Below, piece by piece: positions 10,681 to 23,155 of a DNA stretch of 64,000 nt (positions are counted from its first letter, which is position 1; each line of letters opens with the position of its first letter). The stretch lies in contig JAWQFJ010000565.1 in NCBI GenBank assembly GCA_034096865.1, positions 12,501-76,500 of the forward strand, read 5' to 3'. Origin of the DNA: Theodoxus fluviatilis (taxonomy: Eukaryota > Mollusca > Gastropoda > Cycloneritida > Neritidae). The position numbers and the translations under genes were made by a program. The notes beneath the pieces were generated by a model. The model worked only from the letters and a program-made list of their open reading frames with translations, had not been told where the DNA came from and searched no databases.

Positions 10681-13145
10681 TGCTTTTGCATTGCTCTGTC
10701 TCCCCTTCTTCCATGCTATTTTGCTTCGTCTGCTTTTCATGCGTATACCGCGCTCTGTCTGCGCTTTGCTTGCACTCCTTTCCTACATGCTGCTCGGCCG
10801 GCCGTGCTACTGCATGCTGATGTGTTTCCTTTGCCTTCTCATATCTGCCAAAACCTCCCTTCTCCAACAGGTGGCATGTTTCCCTTGCTCTCCATGTACT
10901 GACCCCGATGTCTTCCGTGCCAGCTTCCGCAATAAGCTCACGAAGCCTGGTGCTGCAAGCCCACAGAGGCACTGACTTGCTGTAGAAACTGGGAAGGCCA
11001 TGCAGAGCAGAAAGATAGAGATACGTATAGCTGTGGCGAATCTCTGGTTACTCAGTAATTGCTGACCACAGATTCAGGCGTGGCCGAAAAGATATCTGTT
11101 GAGTGTTGTGTTATTCGGTTTCTTGGAACAATTATCTGCATTCTTCGACTGTATGAATTAAGGACAGTAGGAGGAAAAGGAAACCATACTTCCTCAGCAC
11201 TAAATGTTTCAATCTTTCTGGGCCTTATTTTGCGCGCGCGCGCGCACGTGTCTCTGTGTGTTTTACAGAAATTGAACAATGGTAAAGACAAAAAATAAAA
11301 GGTACTTTTTATGAAATATTGTTAAGGAAACGTTCGCAAACAACAACAAGCACTATAAATATGGAAAACTCACCGAATATGGAGCTTAGTAGATCTTTAC
11401 TATCATTTCTGTTTCCAGACATGATATTGTCAGATATCATATTAAAAGGTATTTGTACAGGAACTTTCCACTTAGATTCAGGGAATAGTGGGCTGACACA
11501 AACACATTACAAGAAGGCCATTACTACATGCCAACCCCTGACTTTGCGTACACAAAGTAATATTTGTAGGCTCTGGGCTGTTGTCTTAGAACTATTAGCA
11601 TGGAGTCCATCAATGGCCGGAGATGCGGACAAGTCACGAGTGGTCACGCTAAACATAGCAACAGCGCCATACTTGAAGGATAGAAACGAAGCGGGGTGAG
11701 CAATTACCTGGCAGATGACGTATGTGTCCGTACTTTTTGAGGAACGAAGGTGACTTGAGGACTGGCAAAAAGATGGCATCAATGCATGCTAAAGATTGAT
11801 TACAACTAAAATACATCGGGAAAATCGACAGTGGATAATTGTTACATTTGTAATGTGCGCAGAAACTCGGAAACGATTTGTAAACAAAATATAATGAGGG
11901 GAGTGTCCCGATGCCGTAGCTGGCAGACGAGCAAAATCCAAATGTGATTTAACTAAGCTGTCGGCGACTGGAGTGGCAGCTACGTCCTTCAATCAACAGC
12001 GCCTGTCCGCGACTGGGATCCCCAGCTGGTACTAGCGGTCTCAAATTCCGCGCTAAGTGCGGTGATAGGGAGCGCGAGTGCAAATCGATCACTGATCGTC
12101 GCGAAGTAAACCGTGTTTACCACACTGACTGCATGCATGTTTCATCCTCGCCTCGTCAGGCAAGGCAAACTGTCTATCTAGAACTGGACCGTTATCGGAA
12201 ACCATCGGATCACACTTGCACTGTGCACGTCTGCCAGTTTCAGCGTCGGGATATTCTTCCCATTAAGTTTTGTTTTCAAATCATTTCAGGGTTTCTGCTC
12301 AAATTATTAATGAAAATATTATCCATTATCAATATTCTCGATGAATATTTGTTGTAGTCTAAAGTTTTTCATGCTTTGACGCCATCGTTTCGCCATCATC
12401 GAGCGCTCTTCATTCCACACAAAGTACAGGCACATGCCTGTTCTGCAATGCGATGGCTCACTTCACTTTGTTTCTATCTTTTCAATAATTAAAACGCTGT
12501 TACTATATTTAGCTTGACCCCTGGTGAACACGTCTCAGGTCATTAGCCCTGGTTTGGGAATCGAACAAACACTGGTGTTGCAGGTGCATTATAAGGAAAC
12601 TTCCAAGTGTTGCAACAGAAAACGCTTTATAGATAATGGAACGGCAGCTGCTGATACACGTGGAGCAGTGTCTACAGAGTGCAACATCACTCCCAGCAGC
12701 CAGAGCGAGTGCTTCACGTTGTGTGGGTTGGCCAAATCCACCGCGGGGATGCAAGGCTGAAAGCACGGGCAGGTTCGTCTGATAGCATTCGCAGACTTTG
12801 CTGCGTGTCAGAAAAGTCGATACTTTTTTCGAGCTGAAGTTTGCGGAACTTCACGTTTTTCCCTCTGAACTTTGTCATCTATCTGGTTGTTACCTGGAAA
12901 ATATTGCTGTCAGGGGATATCGTGTTGATAAACTTGCCAAAAAGACTCTTGTGGAATAATAGTAGGCCTACAGCTGAAAAGAAGCTCCCAGAGCCTGGCG
13001 AATCTGGAATCGAATTACTACGTGGGCGGCGCAGCCTCCTTAATTATCGTCTACGTCGTTCTCACAATCGTCTTCCTTTTCTTTCCATTTTCATGTCTTC
13101 TTCCGTATTCTTTCTCTCCACACATAGTCTAACATCCACCACCAC
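10681..13145. other. 2.5 kb without a supported gene
   Basis: Apart from a short (CG)n near 11232 I see nothing: only open frames below 130 codons without motifs, and no clear repeat family member. Confidence 0.45.
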
Positions 13146-13192
13146 CACCCCCCCCCCCCCCCCCCCCCCACCACCACCACCACACCCCTTCC
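13146..13192. repeat. Poly-C and (CCA)n
   Basis: About 20 consecutive C flanked by CCA repeats. Confidence 0.95.
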
Positions 13193-13372
13193 CTGCCTGT
13201 GGCAGTTCCTATCGTGAGACGCAGACGTGTCTCGCGTCGGGTTTTGTTCTCTGGGAGATTCTGGTCCGCTGTGGAAAGCGATATATATCGTGTTCGGGAA
13301 ACGCAGTTTATCTATGTAGTAGCATGAGCTGGGCACGAACGAGGAGGTAGGAAGGGGAAAGCTTGGGTGGTG

Positions 13373-13375
<3 letters not shown>

Positions 13376-13462
<87 letters not shown>

Positions 13463-13473
13463 GAAGAGAGAGA

Positions 13474-13509
<36 letters not shown>

Positions 13510-13540
13510 GATTGGTTTATTTACGGCCGACGACCCATTG
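13376..13540 (-). repeat. (GA)n joined to a retroposon-like 3' tail
   Basis: A 130-bp (GA)n ends at about 13505 and is followed by ATTGGTTTATTTACGGCCGA. On - this reads as a body, AATAAA, CCAATC and then a (TC)n tail. The same arrangement closes the LINE at 51585, so this is likely the 3' end of a related retroposon. Confidence 0.5.
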
Positions 13541-15513
13541 GATACAAGATTGCATATTTACAGGTAATGTGTGAATTACAACACATGTTAAAGACTTGAT
13601 TACTAGTAGGTATCACACCAGTTGTAGAATAACTAACATTGTGAATGCCTCCGTATTGGTGCGCACGATCTTAAAAACAACACAGTATAGACCCTTTAGA
13701 ATCTGTTTGCATTAGATAGAATCTGGAAATACTTACATGCTCCGGCACATTGGTGCTGCATGCTCTTGTTTGGAAAACGCGTGCTTGCGCGCACAACACG
13801 GACCGCAGTACACACACACACACCCAACAACAAAACACAACACTCACACAAAGGACGGACAACACACACACACAAAACAACAAATATTTACAGATCCATC
13901 TGTACACATATTGATCATAGTACGTGTGATTACAACTGTATTCTAGTGGTGGCCTATTACTTGATGTGGCAAATGCTCACTCTAGTGCATATCCATGAAA
14001 GTCCTATTAATGGTGCTAACATCGCCAAATTAGTAACCCATCATCCCTGGTAAAGGCAGGCGCGGACACGTCCTATAAGCATATGCTTACTTCCTGTATG
14101 GCACCATTGATATTTCTATATCTTGTATCAGGCTGAGATGCGCACGCAATGGAACACATAATGTATGTACAATAGCCACATCTCTATCTTCATTGATGAC
14201 AGTTTTTTCCCATAGATACAAGTGGCGTTGAGGTGAAGAGTGTGAAAGACCTAGTAACACCAGATTGTTGGCATATAAGTTTTATCTCATCACGCGTATA
14301 TATCTGACACACATGTAGAATATAAAGTGCTTTTTCATCCATCTATTCTATCCTCATCCTTGTACAGGCGGACAAGATAGCCATTATTTACGCTTTGAAT
14401 TCTTTAGCATTAAGACGCGTTAGTGGGTTCGAAAGCCAAGAACCAGTTGAGGACCCCCTTCTAAAACGGATGAAGGTATCTCTAAACACTCTAAAAATTG
14501 TAATAATCATTAGAGATATCGTTCATCCAAGCAATTACCTACTTTGAGGCATATCTGTCTAAGACAAAACTCGCATCCCTTTGGCATCATTGATTTTGTA
14601 AACAGTGAGACAGAGAGAGACAAGAGAGAAGGAGAGACGAGTCTAGTGAGAAAGTCGGGAAGCAGTGAATTTGGATGACTTCTACGTCTTCCATGCGCTC
14701 TTTATCTTCATTCTGCTCCTTCTCCAACCGTCCTAACTACTACTATTTCTACTCTCGCATTTTCTCCTTCTCCTGCTGCTACAACGTTCCTTTTGCTGAT
14801 GTTCTTGCTGTATAAGAAATTTGGGAGGAACGTATATGTTTGGTGGTCAGTGTGATATTAGTTTCCTTTTGCCGTCTTTTACAGTTGTCTGTCGCGATTG
14901 CTTCTCTTCTTTATACAGTTCGTGTGTCTTTCTCTGGGTAGTAAAACGTTTACTGTACAACTGAGCACGGCCTGCTGGCACTGAAAATGTACCATGAGGC
15001 CACCTGCATGTTAGCTACCTTATCATGGGTGTGTCTGGAGGCAACAGCCAGACAACCTTTGCCTGACTGGTTCAATGCTTCACCCTGAATGCCACTCGCA
15101 CAAGCTTCTACTGATTTCGGGTTTTGAAAAGTCTAAGAGAATTTTCCTTTCCAGGAGAGAGATGTGCTGTCTTATTCTGTAAACGTCAAAGCATCAAAAC
15201 ATTTACTTCATTTGATAAGTGCCGTAATGTGTCATCACCTAGCACTTAACCTATCTTTATAGATATCATCTCTGATAGGCACAGAAGTCTAAGCACATAA
15301 AAGTCGCTTATGCTTGATCTGAAAACCTTGTTTACGTGTGGAAGATACAGAAAGAGTACATAAGTGGGGAACGGAGTATTCTGTACATGGTGATACAAGC
15401 ATAAAGTCCGTGTACACAAAGTGAAGAAAGCTGAATTTCATAAAGGATGTAATTCACTGGAGAACAGAAAGACTACTAGGACGGAATTTCCCCGCATTAA
15501 ATATATAACATTT
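13541..15513. other. Non-coding stretch with one short CA-rich tract
   Basis: CA-rich sequence at about 13808-13876; otherwise no feature recognised. Confidence 0.45.
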
Positions 15514-15583
<70 letters not shown>

Positions 15584-15704
15584 GGGGGGGGGGGGGGAGG
15601 GGGGGGGAGGGGGGAGGGGGGGGAGAGGGGGGGGCGAGGGGGCTGAGATCGACAGGGAGACATTCACACACATGTACGGACATCTACACACACACACGCA
15701 CGCA

Positions 15705-15761
<57 letters not shown>

Positions 15762-15765
15762 GAAC
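15514..15765. repeat. (AG)n, G-rich tract and (CGCA/CA)n
   Basis: (AG)n to about 15581, then a nearly pure G tract broken by A to about 15640, then (CGCA)n/(CA)n from 15687. Confidence 0.95.
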
Positions 15766-15839
15766 GAACAGACGAACACTCACTCGTTGTCTCACTCACG
15801 CACAGGCAAGAATGCAGGCAGCATTGCAAGCAGGCATAG

Positions 15840-15955
15840 TTTCACCGACTCATCCACTTTTGTGAGTCGGGGGTCAGAATAGACCCACCGCGTCTCCCTA
15901 CGTGATTCGTAAGAGGCGAATAAATAGGGACATCATAACTTGACTTGATCTTACT
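15840..15955 (+). repeat. Fragment of the dispersed SINE-like family
   Basis: Contains GTCAGAATAGACCCACCG and AGGCGAATAAATAGGGA. It matches copies at 29650, 40650 and, reversed, near 22300 and 22700. The partial copy carries the AGACCCA.CG core. Confidence 0.55.
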
Positions 15956-16017
15956 TTAATAGGTTATCGCGAGAAATTGCCTTAAATAGCGTTCAGAGGC
16001 TGATGGGTCGTAAAACT

Positions 16018-16241
16018 TCATCCATCCATCCATCCATCCATCCATCCATCCATCCATCCATCCACCCAATCATCCATCCATCCATCCATCCATCCATCCA
16101 TCCATCCACCCACCCACCCACCCATCCATCCATCCATCCATCCATCCACCCACCCACCCACCCATCCATCCATCCATCCATCCATCCATCCATCCATCCA
16201 TCCATCCATCCATCCATCCATCCATCCATCCATCCATCCAT
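16018..16241. repeat. (ATCC)n microsatellite
   Basis: Nearly pure ATCC with three CACC-rich interruptions. The Trp/Met/Asp/Gly or His/Pro/Ser open frames are artefacts. Confidence 0.97.
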
Positions 16242-18360
16242 TCACTAAAGTTGCCATACTCACCGAATAACCTTTCCACACTCACAGAGCTTAAATCAGA
16301 CACATTCAAAGACATACTTATGCAAAATATCTGGAGTGCAATTATTGCAGCGCAATGCTACTGAAAGAAAAGCCCCATGTGCACACAGCAGTGCTAATGG
16401 TTCTGGGATGGTCCCAGAATCGCTCCAACTTACTTCCTTGCTGGATACAAGGAATGGTGCCACTCCACCAGCAGCTATTTGTGGCGGTGATTATCAGGCT
16501 CCTGGTTATACGGGCTCCCCGGGTCACAGATGGAAGAGATCCCAGGGTCATCGACTTGAGCCAGATTGCGAGGGAATTTGGTAGAAAGGCATCTGCATCT
16601 CTGATTTCTACCTTAGGTCTGGTTCCTGCCTCTTGTAAGATGTGTGCTGATAAAGCAAGATGTGTGCTGATAGAGAGGACAGTCAGTGATAAGAAATCTT
16701 TTTATTTACGTGTACTGTTCCTTTAAAAAAGCAGACTAATCTTGAGGAAGCTCACTGCCATGAAAACCAGTGCATTAGAAAAGTTGCCTGAGAAATGGTC
16801 AAAGGACTACTTATGTAGAGGCATGGTGAGATCTAACACTTCTGTAAATACTAGTATTCCTGTTATTTTACCTTACTTTTACAAATGTACCATTTCCGGT
16901 GTTAAAAACCAAAACCAAAACCAAACTTTTTTTTTTACATATATAGAAGCACGCTGAGATATGACATTTCTGTAAATACTGGTTTCCTGTTATTTTACGT
17001 TACTTTTAAACAAACCCTTTTCCGGTGTTAAAAAACAAAAATAACACAAATTAAAAACCCTTACAGGGGAAAGAGACCCATAAACAATCCGACAGCTCGG
17101 ATCAGATATAGGAGAGGGCGAGTGACAGACAAATGCAGGGAAAATAAACGGATGCCATCGTGTATAACAGTTCATCCAAATAGAACGGCTGAAACGCGTC
17201 ATAGACAGTTGTTTGAAACGCATCCCTCTCTCGCTGAAAACTTCACCAGCCTGAACACTGAGGAAATACTCTACACCTAGAAAGCCTCGGGGCTTGTGGT
17301 AGAGGGCAGCTGACGGTGTTTGTTACCTCCCCTGAGCCCGTATATGCATATGTACAGTGCCTGCTGCTTTGCTGATCTCGTGTGCTCCCTCCACTCCTCC
17401 CCCTTTCCCCAACCCCTCCTCATCCCCTAGCGACGTCAGCAGGGAGGATCAAAATCTTCCTTCCTCCTTTCACCTTCACAGTCCTTGAGTTCGTGAAAGC
17501 CTGCCTCCACGAGCAATAATCCTCTCCACAGTGGTAACCTTGTTTTGTGGTGCGATCATCCCTGCCTGACGGTTGCTACTATGGAATTCTGTGTATTGGA
17601 AAAAATAACATTGGATTCAGAAGGCTAAGTGATTGGGGGAATGGAAGAGGGGGGGGGGGATTCTACTTGGCTATGACTAATCCCTCCAGAAGATTGCTTG
17701 TGATATTGCTAGACGTTGACAACAGGTGCGCTGGTATCACCTGACATCTTGATTTGACTGCAATGACCAGACATATCTTATTATTGAGTAGGCAAATCTT
17801 CTACACATAATAATTTCATTTATAGATCATATGAATAAATGAGGTGATTTTTTTCAATTTGAACATTAACGTTGTGTTTTGTGAATTGCAGCCCCAATTA
17901 ATCCCAGCAATGATCCGACTGTATGTTTGAATCATTCTGTTGCTAGATGAAAACATAGATAAACATATGCAACAGTGACAGACTCCGATAAATGATAAAT
18001 CCCGTTAAAAATAACGATGAGCTTTACTGACAGAATAAAAGAAACCCGTACCATCCATTCTCTTCAGTAGAAAACAACTACTGGCCCATTAAGACAAACA
18101 TGTGTCAGATTACAACTTTTCCAACATCAGAATGAACATTTACACGAAAATTGCAAAATGTATGGGAAGATGATAGGGTTAGAATAGAGAAATGAGGATT
18201 AACTTGTAACTGGACATTCGGTGATATACTGGGTTTTAACGACATGAAACTCGTATATAAATACATATAGGTGTAGATCCTACGACCAGGCAGTTGACGT
18301 CAGTCCTTCTCAGCCCAGGAATTCGGCCAGCGGCGGGTTTCCCAGGACTATGGAAAGGCA
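16242..18360. other. 2.1 kb without a supported gene
   Basis: An open frame near 16355-16726 (123 codons) shows no family resemblance. A short direct repeat (a TGTAAATACT-TTTTAC-TTACTTTTA block) occurs near 16843 and 16972. 17390-17480 is pyrimidine-rich. Confidence 0.4.
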
Positions 18361-18928
18361 GTCGAAAGCAACCCAAAGAAATCCAAAGCAACCCAAAGCA
18401 ATCCAAAGCAACCCAAAGCAATCCAAAACAATCCAAAGCAACCCAAAGCAACCCAAAGCATCTTAAAGCAATCCAAAGTATTCCAAAGCAACCCAAAGCA
18501 ACCTAAATCATTCCAAAGCAACTCAAAGCAATCCAAAGCATTCCAAAGCAACCCAAAGCATTTCAAAGCAACCCAAAGCATTCCAAAGCATTTCAAAGCA
18601 ACCCAAAGCATTCCAAAGCAACCCAAAGCAATCCAAAGCATTCTAAAGCAATCCAAAGCAATCCAAAGCAATCCAAAGCAACCCAAAGCAATCCAAAGCA
18701 TTCCATAGCAACCCAAAGCATTCCAAAGCAACCCAAAGCAACCCAAAGCAATCCAAAGCAACTCAAAGCAATCCAAAGCAATCCAAAGCAACGCAAAGCA
18801 ATCCAAAGCAATCCAAAGCAACGCAAAGCAACCCAAAGCAACCCAAAGCAATCCAAAGCAACCCAAAGCATTCCAAGGCAACTGAAGCAATCCGAAGCAA
18901 CCCAAAGCAACCCAAAGCAATCCAAAAA
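18361..18928. repeat. 10-bp tandem repeat CCAAAGCAAC/T, about 56 copies
   Basis: Decamers of the form (A/T)(C/T)CCAAAGCA with limited variation at two positions. Long Trp/Leu/Cys/Phe/Gly frames on - (194 codons) result from the 10-bp unit, whose 30-bp frame cycle happens to lack stops. Confidence 0.96.
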
Positions 18929-19824
18929 GCATTTTCAGTCTTTTTTAATATGTTTGCTGCTAATCACCCGTGTCCAAAACCAGACAGCCTGCTTTTTCGT
19001 CCCATATTTAATACCGACCTCAGTATGATTACAGCGATCATTCAAAAATAATACCAGAAAGCCCCCTTGGATGCTTTGAATTCTTTAGATTTTCAATCTA
19101 TAGTTTGGAAACCCGCCACAGGTACCATTGAAAGTAGCAAAGGCGCAGTATGGCGGGATTTCCCCTTGGTGTGGCGATGATCCTGTCTCGGGATGGATAA
19201 CTCCCCTGGGAGTGGAGAGGGTAGCGGTAGCTGACTGTGTGTGCTCTATCCGTCCTGTATCGGTGTTCGTCGTCAGACACTCAAAATGAGTTTACCAAGG
19301 GGCCCAGTGATCAGTACAAGCTATTTTCCTCTCCTCCTCAACTAATCGCCATTCCAGTTCAGGACAACTGTCTCCCCCTGGTGGAGGATGCGCACCTGAA
19401 GCTACACGTGGTCTGGATCGGCTCCCAAACAATCAGGCTGCCTGCCTCCCTCTTCCGAACGCTGGTGTTCCTGGTTTGAAAGAAAAAAAAAATATTTCAG
19501 GCTCAGACTAAGTTGCGCATTTGTCCTCCCTTTTGAACCTTCTAAACCTTCCTTCCCTTTCCTTTGACTCCCCACTCCCCACCCCCCAGCACCCATTTTT
19601 ATTACCTTCGGCTGCTCTAACCATCCATCCACCCACCATTCTGACTCTATCCTTACTACGTACCTGCCATAGGCCCAGGAGCCCAGAGCGCATCCCTGAT
19701 TCTTTTTCTTTCTACAGACATGCAGCCTCCACCCCACCCCACCCCTTCCTCTCCATGCACCCCATCTTCTAACCCCTCCCCCCGCCCCATATTTCCTCTC
19801 ACCATACCTTCTGGGGCCNNNCAG
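18929..19824. other. Flank upstream of IAP-A, with a 3-N gap at 19819-19821
   Basis: No exon can be assigned. 19363-19476 is an open segment preceded by an acceptor-like ATTCCAG and may be an unrecognised exon. 19520-19815 is C-rich. Three Ns at 19819-19821 sit directly before CAG, which is the likely acceptor of IAP-A exon E1. Confidence 0.4.
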
Positions 19825-21948
19825 ACACACCAGGAAGAAGGACACGGCTGCCCCGACCAAACAAGAGCCCTCGTCCGGTGAAATGCTCCAACAAAGTTGT
19901 CAGAGTCTGGTTTCCTCACTGCGGCCATTTTGTTCGAAGACACGAGTGCGCCCCCCCGCCCTCTCGATGCCCAGCATGCCCCACCACGGACTCCCCCAAG
20001 GTCATCCCCGCCGCCAGGCTCCGCGCCCCTGAAAGAAACATCCCCGCCGCCAGCCTCCGCGCCCCTGAAAGAAACGCCCCAGAGGAAGGAGCAACTGACG
20101 AAGAACAGGCTGACATGGACGACACCGTAAGGTCTGCTGCGCCTGAGAGAGTCGCTGGTGAAAGAGGCAGGCCTTCCTCAAATCCTCTCCAGTCTGATCC
20201 AGACCCCACCGTAGATCTGCGAGCAGCTCGTTCTCGACGGAATGCAGAGAAAATATCAGCTCTTGTTGCTGAAAGCTCCATTATTGAGTCTAAAACTGGC
20301 GACACGCTTTCTGAAAGAAGTCAGGATGGAAATGACCAGGGTTTCATGCCATTCGATGTTGAGCTTGGGAAGATGTGCGCTTTGCGTTTTCCACTGAACA
20401 CTGACACAAACATTCAGGGGACAATGAGAGACAAAGGCAATGCAGCATTTCTTCCCGAGTACAGAACGATTGGTTTGGAGCATCCAGCCGACAGTCGTCA
20501 GGACACATTTGTGACTCTGCATCAGAAGAAAGCGCTTCCTATCCAAGGTGACGACGGAAGGCCTGAGACTCGCCGTGTGACGGACCACGTGCCGCTCTTT
20601 CCAAAGGCGACACCTGAGAGACTTCACGAAAGTGACAACAACGCATTCGAAGTTCTTGAAGGACGGCCTGCCGAAACACCTGATCAGTCGCGTCAACATG
20701 TTCAAGATGTACTTCATGCGATACAGGAAGCAACGAGGGGGATCAAGCATCCCTTTGTACACCAAATGCTCACTGGATGGCGACCCCTCCTCCAGGAAAT
20801 CAATGCGCTTCCCGTTGTCCCCCAAAGCACAGAAGAGGGGTTGGCAAGGGTCGACTTCAGATCGCCTGATCGGGAACGCATGACTGTTGAAGGGTTCAGA
20901 GTGGGCACGTTCCTCTTCTACTCCCAAGCAGAAAACCACGCCGTCCTGAGGCTTGCCAACGCTGGCTTCTACTACACGGGCAGAGGCGACACGCTGGCGT
21001 GCTTCTGTTGTGACGCGACCTTCTCCTACGCCGACAGGAGACAAGGCGAGGATCCCTACGTCATCCATCGAGAGCTCAACCCAAACTGTCCACACCTGAC
21101 GGGACGAGACACAGGAAATGTCTTCATCCAGGATGAGCAAACTCGAGCTGAGTCAGGCAGAGACATAACGGCTCCTGCCTCAGAGGAAAATGAAGCAGAC
21201 TTGCAAATGGTTTCAGAGGCGATAGCACGGATTCGAAGTGCAATGAGTATAGTGTATACACTAGCATCTGTTCCCAATGTTGTGCCTCGGAATCCAGGTG
21301 AAGCAATCATAGCGGATCCAGACCTCACCGCTGAAAACAACAACACCCACAGTACAAACTTCAGCTTTGAGGAGCCAAGACCTGGTCAAAATACCTCTAA
21401 TCCATTGATAGAGAGAACATCCTATGCCTATGAGAATGACCCAGTTGACTTCCGTGGAAGAAGAGCGTTGGAAGGCAACACTGATAGATCAAGGCAGGGT
21501 AATCCTTCAGTCTCTCAGTTTGGGAACCCACCTGGTCAGCAGAACCCATCCGCTGCACATCAGACGTCCCAGGCAGGAGCCAACGGACTTGGACAAGTTC
21601 TGCTCCATTGGTCCAGGAACAGCCAGGAGAGACCTGGTCCCGTGAATGAGCGCTCCAGATTCCCGGCGCCTCCACAGTCCACAGCGCAGGTCAACGTTGC
21701 TTTCCAACAGTCGGCGCCAAACCGGCAGCCTCCTGCCAGTGCACCCAGCAGCTCGAGCACTGCAAGACAGGGAGAGGTCTCCTCAGCCCCAGACGACCCA
21801 GCTGCCGCCGTGCCTGACTACGACCCGTCTCGCGCTGTCCACACCCATTACACGGATCTTGAACGTCGAGAGCTTTCCTTCCGCCAGTGGCCCGACACGC
21901 ACGCCCAGAGTCCTCAAGAGCTGGCGGTTGCCGGCTTCTTCTTCACTG
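19825..21948 (+). CDS. IAP-A exon E1: degenerate RING, BIR1, first half of BIR2
   Basis: An exon open throughout (about 708 codons), entered in phase 1 after NNNCAG and left in phase 1 at ACTG|GTAAGT. Three parts are visible. First, 19881-19979 reads as a degenerate RING (CSNKVVRVWF, HCGHFV, HECA, CPAC) with the spacing of the IAP RING but lacking the first Cys and the Cys after CGHxV. Second, BIR1 at about 20849-21105: GFYYTGRGDTLACFCC, then H and C ligands in VIHRELNPNCPHL. Third, a Gln/Ser/Pro linker and the start of BIR2 (QWPDTHAQSPQELAVAGFFF). An in-frame duplication (RLRAPERN.. / SLRAPERN..) lies at about 20000-20070. IAP BIRs bind caspases or IBM peptides. The true start codon was not identified; upstream exons may lie beyond the gap. 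Confidence 0.85.
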
Positions 21949-21978
21949 GTAAGTGTTTGCTCGTGTGACTTTTGGCAA

Positions 21979-22021
<43 letters not shown>

Positions 22022-22057
22022 CTGCCTGCCTGCCTGCCTGCCTGCCTGTCTGCCTGG

Positions 22058-22092
<35 letters not shown>

Positions 22093-22962
22093 GCTGCCTG
22101 CTTGCCTGCCTGCCTGACTGGCTGAATGAATGAATAAACGAATGAATGGGACTATGCAGCCTTTCAGTCTTTGTACGCTATTAAAGGTCATTGATCACGA
22201 CACAAGAGAGACTGGTTATAGCAAGAGCTTAAGAGCATGCCTACTGTCGATTTTCGTAGTTATTCGTCTTTTACATATCGCGTAGGAAACGGCGGTGGGT
22301 CGATCTATTCCAACCCTTTTCCCGCAGACAGATCTCCCTAGCAAACTGTGATATAACTCTCCAGACTTCAAACATAGGTTTACATTATGAGTCTCTTTTA
22401 ACAAGATCCATCTCAAGATGCATTCCAAAGTGTGGTGTTGTTGCAATGTCCTAATTGAGCCACAGCTCGTAAAATCAAAATGTTCCCATCTGGCTTCTTA
22501 TCAGCTGGAGCACTTCTGAGTCGCACGCATAGTTTATTACTGCATTAGATAAAGAATGAATGAATGAAGGTGTAAGACCTATCAACCTTTGTAGGCTAAA
22601 TAAGGCCATTGACCACAGAATCACTGTAGCTAGTTGGAGTAAGAGCCAGTCAAGTCTCACATTCATTGGTTATTCTTATACAAATCGCGAAGGGAGACGC
22701 TGTGGGTCCATTCTTACCCTCAACCCACGGGGAAGTCGTTACTGAACCGCAACTCGTAAATCAGAGTGCATCCATTTGCACTCCTACTTGCAGGTGCATT
22801 TCGATATGCACCATTCTTTCCTTGGTGATAATATCACAGAGTTCAAGCGCTTTTGAACATAACGTGTTTGATGCAGATTCCACATGCAAGCTACAGAGTG
22901 CATAATTATAAAGGCGCATCCAGCGGCCTACTTAACAACATTCCGTTCTTTCATAACTTCAG
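21949..22962 (+). repeat. IAP-A intron 1 with (CTGC)n and two SINE-like copies
   Basis: A (CCTG)n array at 21980-22112 begins about 30 bp after the donor. Two reversed copies of the dispersed SINE-like family follow at about 22125-22330 and 22556-22760, each starting with GAATGAATGAA.. and containing the reversed GGGTC..TTCC/TTAC.. core. Confidence 0.7.
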
Positions 22963-23138
22963 GTGTTGGGGACAGCGTACGGTGCCACTACTGTGGACTG
23001 GGGCTGAAGCACTGGGACCCGGATGACAAACCCCTGGACGAGCACGTGCGATGGAGGTCTTCGTGTGGCTATCTGCGTGCCCTCTTCGGAGATGACGTCA
23101 TCAACGGGACTTTGGTTCGCATTGGCGGGGGTCGAACT
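22963..23138 (+). CDS. IAP-A exon E2: second half of BIR2
   Basis: 176 nt, phase 1 to phase 0, acceptor AACTTCAG|GTG and donor ACT|GTGAGT. Joined to E1 it completes BIR2: FFFTG-VGDSVRCHYCGLGL, then W, DP.D.P..EH and C in HWDPDDKPLDEHVRWRSSC. The zinc ligands CxxC...H...C and the conserved Trp are all present. The same 176-nt exon recurs at 33730 and, on -, at the right edge of the window. Confidence 0.93.
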
Positions 23139-23155
23139 GTGAGTTTGTCGTCATC

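Noticed and set aside
16355..16726. 123-codon frame
   Set aside because: No recognisable domain; composition is like the surrounding non-coding DNA.
18348..18932. 194-codon Trp/Leu/Cys/Phe/Gly frame on -
   Set aside because: It is a 10-bp tandem repeat in frame by chance.
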